This document shows, piece by piece, positions 1-7,462 of a stretch of DNA of 10,904 nucleotides (the stretch's first letter is position 1; each line of letters begins with the position of its first letter). The stretch is from DASUMF01 sp040510575 (lineage in GTDB: Bacteria; Actinomycetota; Acidimicrobiia; IMCC26256; DASPTH01). Position numbers and translations under genes: made by a program. A model generated the notes under the pieces. That model saw only the letters and a program-made list of their open reading frames with translations, did no database searches and had not been told where the DNA came from. The DNA is taken from the NCBI GenBank assembly GCA_040510575.1, contig JBEVIU010000032.1, forward strand, positions 1-10,904. Reading direction: 5' to 3'.

Positions 1-26
1 GCGCGTCGGGCGCGTCGGGCGCGTCG
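1..26. repeat. 9-bp tandem repeat in the E2 interdomain linker
   Basis: The first 26 bases are nearly three copies of gcgcgtcgg. On the minus strand they encode repeated Asp-Ala-Pro, a typical flexible Ala/Pro-rich linker between the lipoyl domain and the rest of E2. The array may continue beyond the left edge. Such an in-frame 9-bp repeat can change copy number without breaking the gene. Confidence 0.7.
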
Positions 27-358
27 CTCCGGCCGCGTCGACGCCGGCGCGGCGCGGCGCCCGCGGCGCGCGGGCCGTATCCGACGAGGATCGACGGCAC
101 GTCGTCGGCTGCCGCGCCCACGTCGATCTCGACGAGCACGTCGCCCACGAGGATCGTGTCGCCGGGATCGCCGATCCGCGCCGCGACGCGGCCCGCAAAG
201 GGCGACGGGATCTCGACGGTCGCCTTTGCCGTCTCCACCGTGCAGAGCGGCTGGTTGAGCGCGACGTCGTCGCCCGTCGCGACGTGCCACTCGAGGAGGA
301 TCGCGTCTTCGAGCCCCTCACCGAGGTCGGGGAGCGCGAACGAGCGGGCGGTGGCCAT
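1..358 (-). CDS. bkdC: 2-oxoacid dehydrogenase E2 (dihydrolipoamide acyltransferase), N-terminal lipoyl domain, partial
   Basis: This is the start of the E2 core subunit that carries acyl groups on a lipoyl arm between E1 and coenzyme A. The visible ~119 residues begin MATARSFALPDLGEGLED and form one complete lipoyl domain (about residues 5-80). The lipoylated lysine is K45 in the signature VETAKATVEIPSPFAG. A VGYGP motif then leads into an Arg-rich, then Asp-Ala-Pro-repeating linker before the left edge cuts the gene. The peripheral-subunit-binding and acyltransferase domains lie outside the window. The ATG (358-356) overlaps the E1beta stop as TGATG, so translation is probably coupled. Lipoyl family membership is certain. 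Assignment to the branched-chain complex rather than pyruvate dehydrogenase rests on the neighbouring E1 genes, so the symbol is tentative. Confidence 0.9.
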   Translation of the reverse strand, partial: MATARSFALPDLGEGLEDAILLEWHVATGDDVALNQPLCTVETAKATVEIPSPFAGRVAARIGDPGDTILVGDVLVEIDVGAAADDVPSILVGYGPRAAGAAPRRRRRGRSDAPDAPDA

Positions 359-1341
359 CAGGAGATCCCGTAGTCCAGCGAGCGTTCGACCGCGTCGAGC
401 AGTCGGTCGGCGTCGGGCAGCCAGACGTGCTCGAGGCGCGCGGAGGGATACGGCGTGTCGAAACCCGTGACCCGCAGCACCGGGGCCTCCAACCGCCAGA
501 ACGCGTGCTCCTGCACGAGCGCCGCGATCTCGGCGCCGAAGCCGAGGGTGCGCGGTGCCTCGTGCGCGACGACGCAACGACCCGTCTTCTCGACCGAGGC
601 GATCACGGCGTCACGATCGAGCGGCACGAGCGAGCGGAGGTCGATCACCTCGAGGCTCCAGCCCTCCTCGGCGCCGATCTCGGCCGCTTCCAGCGCGGTG
701 GCGACCGTCGGGCCGTAGCAGACGACGGTCACGTCGGTGCCGGGCCGTCGCACCACGGCCTGGCCGATGGGCGCGGTGCGGACGGGGAGCTCGACCTCGG
801 CGCGGCCCCAGTACCGACACTTCGGCTCGAGGAAGAGGATCGGGTCGTCGGACGAGATCGAGTCACGGAGGAGCGAGTACGCGTCGTCGGGCGTCGACGG
901 CACGACCACCTTCAGCCCGGCCGTGTGCGCGAAGTACGTCTCGGGCGACTCCGAGTGGTGCTCGGGCGAGCCGATCCCGCCGAACGACGGCACGCGGATC
1001 GTGACCGGCATCGCCACCTGCCCGCGCGTGCGACTGCGGAACTTCGCGAGGTGACTCACCATCTGCTCGAACGCGGGATACGAAAAGCCGTCGAACTGCA
1101 TCTCGGGCACCGGCCGGTACCCGCGCATCGCCAGCCCGATCGACGTGCCGATGATCGCGCTCTCGGCGAGTGGCGTGTCGAAGCACCGCTGCGTGCCGTA
1201 GGTGTCGGCCAAGCCCTCCGTGACGCGGAACACGCCGCCCATGCGGCCGACGTCCTCGCCGAACACGAGCACGCGTTCGTCGTCGGCCATCGCGTCACGG
1301 AGCGCGGCGTTGAGCGCGTCGACCATGGTGACGGACGCCAT
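358..1341 (-). CDS. bkdB: 2-oxoacid dehydrogenase E1 component, beta subunit
   Basis: E1beta pairs with E1alpha in an alpha2beta2 thiamine-diphosphate enzyme that decarboxylates a 2-oxoacid and passes the acyl group to lipoyl-E2. The 327-residue protein has the normal family length (about 325). It begins MASVTMVDALNAALRDAM. Family motifs are VFGEDVGRMGGVFRVTEGL (about 26-44), the cofactor-activating glutamate E60 in FDTPLAES, and the active-site His pair in SPEHHSESPE (about 125-134). The C-terminal transketolase domain follows, with DLRSLVPLD. The ATG at 1341-1339 overlaps the E1alpha stop as TGATG, and the stop overlaps the E2 start the same way, so all three subunits are likely made from one transcript in fixed proportion. 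It resembles mycobacterial BkdB from memory; pyruvate as substrate cannot be excluded. Confidence 0.93.
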   Translation of the reverse strand: MASVTMVDALNAALRDAMADDERVLVFGEDVGRMGGVFRVTEGLADTYGTQRCFDTPLAESAIIGTSIGLAMRGYRPVPEMQFDGFSYPAFEQMVSHLAKFRSRTRGQVAMPVTIRVPSFGGIGSPEHHSESPETYFAHTAGLKVVVPSTPDDAYSLLRDSISSDDPILFLEPKCRYWGRAEVELPVRTAPIGQAVVRRPGTDVTVVCYGPTVATALEAAEIGAEEGWSLEVIDLRSLVPLDRDAVIASVEKTGRCVVAHEAPRTLGFGAEIAALVQEHAFWRLEAPVLRVTGFDTPYPSARLEHVWLPDADRLLDAVERSLDYGIS

Positions 1342-2441
1342 CAGTCGCCGGCCCGCTCGATCTCGGCCTCCAGCTCGGCCCGTTGCTCGACGAGCGCGGG
1401 CGTCGGCTCCGCGAACACGTTCGCGAACACCTCGAGGGGGTCGCCGTCGGGCCGGTCGTAGATCCCTTCGCGGAGGCGGGTGGCGGCGCACGAGCCCCGC
1501 TCGACCGCGGCCGCTTCGAGGTCGTCGGTGAGCACGCCGATGGCCCGGAGGTAGGTGCGGTAGCGATCGATCGGGTCGAGGCGCGCCCACGACGCGACCT
1601 CGTCGTCGGAGCGGTAGCGCGTCGGGTCGTCGGAAGTGGTGTGGGCCTCGATCCGGTAGGTCACCGCCTCCACGAGGACGGGGCCGCCGCCGCTCCGCGC
1701 GTACGCGGCGGCTTCCCGCATGGTGGCGTACGAGGCGAGCACGTCGTTGCCGTCGCAGCGGACGCCGGGCATGCCGTACGCGACCGCCTTGTGCGCGATC
1801 GACGCGGAGTGGGTCTGCTCGCTGAGCGGCACCGAGATGGCGTACTGGTTGTTCTGGACGAAGAACACGCAGGGTGCGTCGAACACGGCGGCGAAGTTGA
1901 GCGCCTCGTGCACGTCGCCCTCGCTGGTGGCGCCGTCGCCGATGCACGCCACCGCGATGGCGTCGTCGCCGTCCAGTGCGATCCCCATCGCGTAGCCGAC
2001 GGCATGCAGCGCGTGGGTGCCGATCGGGATCGACATCGTCGACGAGTGCGCTTCGAGCAACCCGATCCCGCCGTGCCACGTGCCTCGCCACATCATGCCG
2101 ATGCCGACGGGATCGACCCCGCGAACGACCCAGGCGCCGAGCTCCCGGTACTGGGGGAACAGCATGTCGTCGGGCCGGAGTGCGGAGGTCGCGCCGACCT
2201 GGGCGCCTTCCTGGCCCCGGCACGACGGGAACAGCGCGAGCTGGCCCTGGCGCTGGAGGTTCACGTGCTCCTGGTCGAGCGCCCGGGTGACGACCATCGC
2301 GTCGTACATGCGGAGGTGCTCCCCTGCCGTGAGCTCGATGTCGACGCGGGGGTCCTCGACGAGACGGCCGTCGGCACGGAGCACCTGGATCGGCTCCAGG
2401 TCGGGCACCGGTCCTGCTTGCAACGTGAACGTGGTGTTCAC
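1341..2441 (-). CDS. bkdA: 2-oxoacid dehydrogenase E1 component, alpha subunit
   Basis: E1alpha binds thiamine diphosphate and catalyses the oxidative decarboxylation step of a branched-chain 2-oxoacid or pyruvate dehydrogenase complex. The protein is 366 residues from a GTG start. It carries the cofactor motif GDG (168-170) ... NN (197-198), within IGDGATSEGDVHEALNFAA and VQNNQYAIS. Further family signatures are LFPSCRGQEGAQVG, LFPQYRELG, MWRGTWHGG and HTTSDDPTRYR (the phosphorylation-loop region). From memory these strings are very close to Mycobacterium tuberculosis Rv2497c (BkdA, formerly called PdhA), which is why the branched-chain assignment is favoured. The start is fixed by a GGAGG six bases upstream. 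It is the first gene of the E1alpha-E1beta-E2 operon. No E3 (lipoamide dehydrogenase) gene is visible. Confidence 0.93.
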   Translation of the reverse strand: MNTTFTLQAGPVPDLEPIQVLRADGRLVEDPRVDIELTAGEHLRMYDAMVVTRALDQEHVNLQRQGQLALFPSCRGQEGAQVGATSALRPDDMLFPQYRELGAWVVRGVDPVGIGMMWRGTWHGGIGLLEAHSSTMSIPIGTHALHAVGYAMGIALDGDDAIAVACIGDGATSEGDVHEALNFAAVFDAPCVFFVQNNQYAISVPLSEQTHSASIAHKAVAYGMPGVRCDGNDVLASYATMREAAAYARSGGGPVLVEAVTYRIEAHTTSDDPTRYRSDDEVASWARLDPIDRYRTYLRAIGVLTDDLEAAAVERGSCAATRLREGIYDRPDGDPLEVFANVFAEPTPALVEQRAELEAEIERAGD

Positions 2442-2447
2442 CGCGCA

Positions 2448-2452
2448 CCTCC
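2448..2452 (-). promoter_or_regulatory. Shine-Dalgarno site of E1alpha
   Basis: GGAGG lies on the minus strand with six bases between it and the GTG at 2441. It decides the GTG start giving MNTTFTLQAG over longer upstream readings, which would run into Arg-rich non-conserved sequence. The operon promoter should lie in the 125-bp gap up to the SDR stop (2442-2566) or further upstream; I see no clear -35/-10 pair there. Confidence 0.75.
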
Positions 2453-2566
2453 ATCGCCTGCGCCCTCGGTGGTCCGTCGATGGTAACGCCGTCGCTTCGC
2501 GGCAGCTGCCGAGCAAGGCTCCGTTGGATGTCGGATCGGCGCAAGCTCCCGTGCTCGTCGGGATGC

Positions 2567-3343
2567 TCAGCGACCGAGGCGCCGCACCAGCTCGACGCCG
2601 TCGACGACGTCGCCGGTGAGCAGCATCGGATCGTCGAGCGCGGCGAGGTGCGCGATGGCCGTCGCGGGCACATCGGTGCTCACGTGGCCCGGCGGCATCC
2701 CGCTCCCGGCCGGCGTCATCGCCTCGATGGTCGCGCTGAACACGAGGCCGGGGTCGAGCGCGATCACCGCGATGTGCTCCGGCAGCAGCTCGGTGGCCAG
2801 CAGGTTGCTCACCCGGTTGAGTGCGGCCTTCGTGGCGCCGTAGGCCGGGTTCCCCTGCGACTCCAGACCCACGGGACGGTGCTCCGCTGCCACCGACGTG
2901 ACGTTGATCACCACGCCGCCGGCAGGGGAGAAGTGGGGAAGGAAGCCCATCGTCAGCCAGTACGGCGCCGAGATGTTGACGCTGAACATGAGGTCCCACT
3001 CCTTGCGCGACAGCTCGCGCGCGCCCTTGCCGGCCGCCGCACCCACGAACGCTGCGTTGTTGATCAACGCGTCGATGCGCCCGAACGCGGCCACCGTCTG
3101 CTCGACGAGTGCGTCGAGATCGTCCTGCTTCCCGACGTTGCAGCGCACCGCCACCGCGCGTCGGCCCAGTGCCTCGATCTCGGCCACCGTCTCCGACAAC
3201 GTGCCAGGCAGTGGGCCGGGCTCGTCGACGGTGCGAGCGGTGACGATGACGTTGGCGCCCCGACGCGCCAGCTCGATCGCGGTTGCCTTGCCGATGCCTC
3301 GGCTCGCACCGGTGACGACGGCGACTTTGTCCCGGAGTCCCAT
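2567..3343 (-). CDS. Short-chain dehydrogenase/reductase (classical SDR family)
   Basis: This is an NAD(P)-dependent oxidoreductase of about 258 residues, the normal length for a classical SDR. The Rossmann glycine motif is TGASRGIG (11-18). The NNAA motif is at 95-98. The catalytic triad is S150 (INVTS), Y168 and K172 (YGATK), followed by DPGLV (197-201). R37 after the second strand (VTARTVD) favours NADP(H) over NAD(H), which is inference. The substrate cannot be read from sequence. It ends 125 bp before the E1alpha start on the same strand, so co-transcription with the dehydrogenase operon is possible but not shown. Start choice is ATG 3343 (MGLRDKVAVV); an in-frame ATG at 3355 would add four residues. 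Neither has a good ribosome binding site. Confidence 0.9.
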   Translation of the reverse strand: MGLRDKVAVVTGASRGIGKATAIELARRGANVIVTARTVDEPGPLPGTLSETVAEIEALGRRAVAVRCNVGKQDDLDALVEQTVAAFGRIDALINNAAFVGAAAGKGARELSRKEWDLMFSVNISAPYWLTMGFLPHFSPAGGVVINVTSVAAEHRPVGLESQGNPAYGATKAALNRVSNLLATELLPEHIAVIALDPGLVFSATIEAMTPAGSGMPPGHVSTDVPATAIAHLAALDDPMLLTGDVVDGVELVRRLGR

Positions 3344-3371
3344 GGCCGCGATCATGGCATCCGTCGTGGAG

Positions 3372-4400
3372 ATGACACAGATCGTTTCTGAGGGCGAGTG
3401 GCAGGCCGAGTGGTGTCGCGCGCTGGGCGCGCCGACCTGGGCGGCCGTCATCGACGCGGTGCTCGAGCGCCTCGACACTGGCACGGCGGCCGCCCGACTG
3501 CTGCGCGACGACGAGGCCGACCCGCACGGGTCAGCCGTCTGGTTGCGCCTCCTCGGCGCCGTGCACCGTCTCGTGCTCGACGATCCCACGGTGCCGCTCG
3601 GTCGCTACTTCGCCACGGCGGGCGGGCGCCCCGACCCGCCCGGTGTGGGCGCCGTGTTCCTGGAATTCGTCGATGCACAGAGCGACACGGTCGCGATCGA
3701 GTTCGCACGACCGGTGCAGACCAACGAGGTCGCGCGTGCCGGCGCGCTGTCGGCGGGGATGAACTGGCTCGGTGGGTTGGTGCACCTCCACGAGGTCGGG
3801 GCCAGCGCGGGCCTCAACCTCTGGATGGACCGGTTCCGCGTCGTCGCCGGTGACGGCGCGTGGGGCCCCGACGATGCCGCCGTCGTGCTCGACGGTCTGT
3901 TCCGCGACGGGAGCCCACCGACCGCTTCGTTCGTGGTGGGCGAGCGACGCGGCTGCGACCCGTCACCGCTGCGCACCGACGATCCGTCCGCCATGCGCAT
4001 CCTCCGCTCGTTCGTGTGGCCCGATCAGCCCGAGCGGCTGCGCCGGCTCGACGCCGCGATCGCGACGGCGGGCAACGTGTCGATCGACGCCGAAGGCGCT
4101 GCCGCATGGTGCGCTCGCCAGTTGGACGAGCTGCGTCCCGGCCGCACCGTCGTGTACCACTCGATCGTGATGCCGTACCTCTCGGCTGCCGAACGGGCCG
4201 AGCTCGCCCGGACCATCGCGGACGCCGGCGAGCATGCCGACGACGAGCACGCGTTGGCATGGGTCGCGTTCGAGATCACCGACGCCGGCGACCGCGCGGA
4301 GCTCACTGTGCGTCGCTGGCCCGAAGGTGACGTCACCCGGCTGGCGACGCTCACACCGCACGGGGCCGACATCCACTGGTCGCCGACCCGCCTCGACTGA
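3372..4400 (+). CDS. DUF2332 family protein
   Basis: This 342-residue protein belongs to the DUF2332 family, common in Actinomycetota and without a known function. Recognisable family features are the N-terminal EWQAEWCRALGAP, FVDAQSD, the block VQTNEVARAGAL, then LHEVGASAGLNLWMD (a glycine-rich motif reminiscent of a nucleotide or SAM loop, inference only), and VVYHSIVMPYLSAAER towards the C-terminus. There is no signal peptide or membrane segment, so it is cytoplasmic. It is divergent from the SDR, with only 28 bp between starts. The chosen ATG at 3372 sits directly after GGAG (too close for an ideal site). An in-frame ATG at 3354 would add six residues. It converges on the dikinase gene with a 17-bp gap. 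Confidence 0.85.
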   Translation: MTQIVSEGEWQAEWCRALGAPTWAAVIDAVLERLDTGTAAARLLRDDEADPHGSAVWLRLLGAVHRLVLDDPTVPLGRYFATAGGRPDPPGVGAVFLEFVDAQSDTVAIEFARPVQTNEVARAGALSAGMNWLGGLVHLHEVGASAGLNLWMDRFRVVAGDGAWGPDDAAVVLDGLFRDGSPPTASFVVGERRGCDPSPLRTDDPSAMRILRSFVWPDQPERLRRLDAAIATAGNVSIDAEGAAAWCARQLDELRPGRTVVYHSIVMPYLSAAERAELARTIADAGEHADDEHALAWVAFEITDAGDRAELTVRRWPEGDVTRLATLTPHGADIHWSPTRLD

Positions 4401-4403
4401 CAG

Positions 4404-4426
4404 GCGCCCAGCGGTGTTCAGGGCGC
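4404..4426. terminator. Possible bidirectional terminator hairpin
   Basis: Between the convergent DUF2332 and dikinase genes there is an inverted repeat gcgccc (4404-4409) / gggcgc (4421-4426) with an 11-base loop. It overlaps the last codons of the minus-strand gene and has no T-run on either side. Its position suits transcription termination from both directions, but such GC-rich stems also arise by chance at this base composition. Confidence 0.3.
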
Positions 4427-5695
4427 GGGGGCGGGCGGCGCACCCTCTGCGTCGCGCAGCATCTTGGCCATCGACTGGAGCAGCTTCCACCCGATGGCGC
4501 CGTTCTGCTGCACGAGAGGGCGGAACTCCCAGAACGTGAGGCCGTGGCACACGAGCTCGGTCGTCGCGGTCACCGTCGCGGCGCGCACGCCTTCGTCGAT
4601 CAGCGCGATCTCGCCGAAGTGGTCGCCTCGCCCGAGCGTGGCCACCACCTGACCACGGATGGAGACCTCCGCTTCCCCGGAGTCGATCAGGTAGAAGGCC
4701 GCGCCGCCTGAGCCCTCGCGAATGATCACGTCGCCCGCGTCGAAGCGCCGTGCCTTGAACAGTGACGCGATCGCCGCCGTCTCGTCGTCGCTGAGCCCGC
4801 CGAACAGGGGCACCTCGGGCACCAGTTCGGCCGGGTCGTTCTCCGCGACCGTGAGCATCGGGTCGATCGCGGCCTTCTCCTTGGCGGAGGTGGTCACCGC
4901 GCGGCACTGGAGCAGGAAGATCGTGTCGTCGGCGAGCGCCCACTCGATGTCGCGAGCCTCGCCGTACACCCCCACGCAGCGGGACGCGAGCGCGTGGAGT
5001 TGCGCGAGGTGATCATCGGTGAGGCAGAGCGCCTCGGTGCGCTCCTTCGGCACCTCTTCTTCGAAGGTGCCGCCGTCGGGCAGCGTCCTGATCGCGATGC
5101 GCTTCAGGCCGGGTGTTCGCTCGAGCACCGCGCCGTCGCGCCCGACGCGGAAGGTGTCGGGGATCACCAGGCCCGCGACCACCGCTTCGCCGAGGCCCCA
5201 GCTCGCCTCGATCACACGCTCGTCGGCGCCGGTCACCGGGTTCTCGGTGAACATCACACCGGCCGCGACGGGGTCGAGCAGCGACTGCACGACCACCCCG
5301 ACGCTGGGCCGGGTGAAGAGCCCGACGCGTTGGCGGTAGGTGATCGCGGAGTCGGAGTTGGCCGACCACCAGATCTCGCGCAACGCGGCCGGCACGTCGT
5401 CGACGGACGACACGTTGAGCAGCGTGAGGTGCTGGCCGGCGAAGCTCGCCTCCTTGCCGTCCTCGTCGACCGCCGAGGACCGGACCGCCAGCGGCGTCGG
5501 CAGGGTGGCCACCGCCGCCCTGATGCGTGCGATCGTCGCTTCGTCCTCCGAGGCGGCCGCCTCGACCACCGCGCCGCAGAGCGCGTAACCCGGCGGCACC
5601 GGGAGCCCGTCGCGGATCGCGTCGCCGAGGCCGACGGCCTTCGACCCGAACAGCGACGTGTCGCTCGCCTCGGCGAGCGGCAGCAGGTCACTCAC
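4418..5695 (-). CDS. PEP-synthase-type ATP-binding (dikinase) subunit fused to a cyclic-nucleotide-binding domain
   Basis: Residues ~1-270 of 425 match the N-terminal ATP-binding domain of PEP synthase / pyruvate phosphate dikinase. Motifs are FGSKAVGLG (K19), PVPPGYAL, LAVRSSAVDEDG (R72), VMFTENPVTG (148-156), EASWGLGEAVV and the closing DIEWA...LLQCRAV (249-267). In this family the domain transfers phosphate from ATP to a histidine on a mobile domain, which is absent here and present in the gene just upstream. Residues ~295-415 are a cNMP-binding domain with phosphate-binding cassette GEIALIDEGVRAATVTA (361-377), containing E362 and R371. There is no pyruvate/PEP barrel. The GTG start overlaps the upstream stop as GTGA, implying coupled synthesis of the two subunits. 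I infer nucleotide-controlled phosphoryl transfer; the acceptor is unknown. Confidence 0.88.
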   Translation of the reverse strand: MSDLLPLAEASDTSLFGSKAVGLGDAIRDGLPVPPGYALCGAVVEAAASEDEATIARIRAAVATLPTPLAVRSSAVDEDGKEASFAGQHLTLLNVSSVDDVPAALREIWWSANSDSAITYRQRVGLFTRPSVGVVVQSLLDPVAAGVMFTENPVTGADERVIEASWGLGEAVVAGLVIPDTFRVGRDGAVLERTPGLKRIAIRTLPDGGTFEEEVPKERTEALCLTDDHLAQLHALASRCVGVYGEARDIEWALADDTIFLLQCRAVTTSAKEKAAIDPMLTVAENDPAELVPEVPLFGGLSDDETAAIASLFKARRFDAGDVIIREGSGGAAFYLIDSGEAEVSIRGQVVATLGRGDHFGEIALIDEGVRAATVTATTELVCHGLTFWEFRPLVQQNGAIGWKLLQSMAKMLRDAEGAPPAPAP

Positions 5696-7320
5696 CCGAG
5701 CACCACCACCTCGCCGGCGGTGCCGTCGACGCGCACCCGCGCGCCGTCGGCGATCCGCTCGGTGGCTTCACGGGTGCCGACGACTCCGGGGATGCCGTAC
5801 TCGCGGGCGACGATCGCCGAGTGCGACAGCAGGCCGCCGTTGTCGGTGACGATCGCACCCAGCAGCGGCAGCAGGATGTTGAACGCCTCGGTGGTCGCGG
5901 GCGTGAGCAGCACGTCGCCCTGCTGGATGCGCCCGAACTCTGCGGGACCGGCGATGAGGCGCGCCGGGCCCTCGTACACCCCCGGGCTCGCGGCGAGGCC
6001 GCGCAGCCGGTCCTCGTCGTGCTCCGCCTGCGAGCTCCCGAACAACATGTCGAGGGAGATGCCCATCGCGGTCATCATGCGGCGTGGCGCCGGCGGGAGC
6101 CCCGACGGGTCGGGCGGCGGAACCGGGGGCTCGCCGACGAACGGTGGCGCATCCTTCGCCGAATGGGTGCGCCGGTACTCGCCGCGGGCCTCGAGCTCGT
6201 CGCTCGCCGGGCCACCGGTGCCCGTGACGAGGTCGCACATCTCGTCGACACTCGCGTCGACGATGAGCAGCGGGTCGGTCAACGAGCCACGCGCGGCGGC
6301 GCGCCGGCCCGCCTCCAACGCGGCGCGCCGCATGAGCCCCGACGCCCAGATGTCGCTGTACACGCCGCGTTCGTCGCGCAGGCGGTACATGAGGCGAGCC
6401 TCGCCGAGCAGCTCGTCGAAGAACGCGCGATGTTCCTCGGGGACTCGTTCGCGCACGCCCGCGACGAGGTCCTCGTGGCGTTCGCCGCCGGTGTCGCGCC
6501 CGCCGATCGTCACGCGCATGGCTTTGAGCAGCGCCTCCGGCATCTCGATCACCCGCGGCTCGGAGATGTCGAAGCCGTCGGCCGGCCGGTTGCCGACGAG
6601 GTCGAGCCATCCCGCGACGGCGGCGCCCGACGTGCCGGGCAGCGCGCGCAGCTGCTCGAGGACCGCGCCGGGATCGTCGTCGGACTCCAGGAGCGCCATC
6701 GCCGCCGGATCGGTCGCGATCCCCATGAGCGTCTGCATCTCGTCGGAGCCGCCTGCCGACACGTCGGCCGCGCCGCGCAAGAGCCCGAGGAGCTCGGCGG
6801 CGGGGATGCCCGTCCACTCACCGACGTGCGCCACGAAGTCGCCGGTGGGGATCACCGCGCCGGCGGTGTAGGTCATGTGCTGCGTGATCATCGCGGCGTG
6901 GTGGTCGCGGCAGGAGCGCAGGTGCTCGCAGAGCTCGTCGTCGTCCAGCGACGCGGGGTCGACGGCCTGGATCTGGCGGTGCTTCGCGATGGCCGCGGGC
7001 TTCTTCTCCTCGTCCCACTCCCGCAGCTGCTCACGCCACAACTTCCCCTCGATCACCTCCTCGGCGCGCGCGAAGCGCGGCGGCACCTCCTCGTCGGCGA
7101 CGGGGCGCGGCTGGTTGAAGGCGAAGCCGTTGACGTAGGACGTGAACAGCCCCTCGAGCAACAGGCCGTAGTAGGTCGCGAAGGCGCGGGTGCCCTTCGC
7201 GAAGGCCTCAGGGTGGGTCTCGCTCCAGTAGCGCGTGACCGGCCGCGGGAAGTGCACAGGGTCGTTGGCCCACGGTCCCGGGCCGATGGGCTCCCAGGTC
7301 AGCTCCGTTGCGTCATTCAT
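5692..7320 (-). CDS. PEP-utilizing (phospho-histidine swivel domain) subunit of a split dikinase
   Basis: This 542-residue protein ends (about 440-542) in a PEP-utilizer mobile domain: GLAASPGVYEGPARLI, TPATTEAFNILLPLLGAIV, then GGLLSHSAIVAREYGIP with the phospho-accepting His at residue 500. The preceding ~390 residues resemble the middle, acceptor-binding part of PEP-utilizing enzymes such as rifampin phosphotransferase (weaker, from memory), and a Pro-rich linker (about 391-412) separates the two. The ATP-binding half is supplied by the overlapping downstream gene, so the two should form one enzyme: ATP to His, then His to an unknown acceptor. There is no C-terminal pyruvate-binding barrel, so it is not a true PEP synthase. 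The ATG at 7320 is preferred because AAAGGG lies eight bases upstream; a GTG one codon earlier is possible. It is the first gene of its unit. Confidence 0.85.
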   Translation of the reverse strand: MNDATELTWEPIGPGPWANDPVHFPRPVTRYWSETHPEAFAKGTRAFATYYGLLLEGLFTSYVNGFAFNQPRPVADEEVPPRFARAEEVIEGKLWREQLREWDEEKKPAAIAKHRQIQAVDPASLDDDELCEHLRSCRDHHAAMITQHMTYTAGAVIPTGDFVAHVGEWTGIPAAELLGLLRGAADVSAGGSDEMQTLMGIATDPAAMALLESDDDPGAVLEQLRALPGTSGAAVAGWLDLVGNRPADGFDISEPRVIEMPEALLKAMRVTIGGRDTGGERHEDLVAGVRERVPEEHRAFFDELLGEARLMYRLRDERGVYSDIWASGLMRRAALEAGRRAAARGSLTDPLLIVDASVDEMCDLVTGTGGPASDELEARGEYRRTHSAKDAPPFVGEPPVPPPDPSGLPPAPRRMMTAMGISLDMLFGSSQAEHDEDRLRGLAASPGVYEGPARLIAGPAEFGRIQQGDVLLTPATTEAFNILLPLLGAIVTDNGGLLSHSAIVAREYGIPGVVGTREATERIADGARVRVDGTAGEVVVLG

Positions 7321-7328
7321 CACCCACG

Positions 7329-7334
7329 CCCTTT
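7329..7334 (-). promoter_or_regulatory. Ribosome binding site of the swivel-domain gene
   Basis: AAAGGG on the minus strand ends eight bases before the ATG at 7320 and five before the alternative GTG at 7323. The spacing favours the ATG. Confidence 0.5.
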
Positions 7335-7398
7335 CGTGTCACCGATCGATCCTTGCGAAGCCCGCCGGAGTATGGGGCGAGAACAGGGCCGACGCAAC

Positions 7399-7421
7399 CA
7401 GCGGCGAAGCATCCGCCGCTG
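7399..7421. repeat. Perfect 8-bp inverted repeat in a divergent promoter region
   Basis: cagcggcg (7399-7406) and cgccgctg (7414-7421) are perfect reverse complements around the 7-base centre aagcatc. The repeat lies in the 142-bp spacer between the divergent swivel-domain gene and the GNAT-cNMP gene, 41 bp before the latter's ATG. It could be a regulator binding site serving both promoters or a hairpin in the 5' leader of the plus-strand gene. It does not match the CRP consensus (TGTGA-N6-TCACA). Confidence 0.45.
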
Positions 7422-7462
7422 CTCGAGTCGACGTCCGGGGCGGTGGCTGTCAGCATTCGTCC

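Noticed and set aside
1342..3527. Upstream extensions of E1beta and E1alpha that keep the frame open for hundreds of codons
   Set aside because: The extra sequence is Arg-rich and non-conserved, and overlaps real genes; E1alpha has a clear GGAGG-GTG start and E1beta a TGATG-coupled ATG.
4418..7320. Ordinary PEP synthase or pyruvate phosphate dikinase broken by a frameshift
   Set aside because: The domain order is reversed relative to a simple break, the two genes overlap by a clean GTGA, and the pyruvate-binding barrel is missing, so this is a designed split enzyme rather than a damaged one.
7324..7462. CRP-type operator in the spacer between the two cNMP-domain units
   Set aside because: gtgtcac occurs near 7336-7342 but there is no second half-site at the right spacing, so the consensus palindrome is absent.
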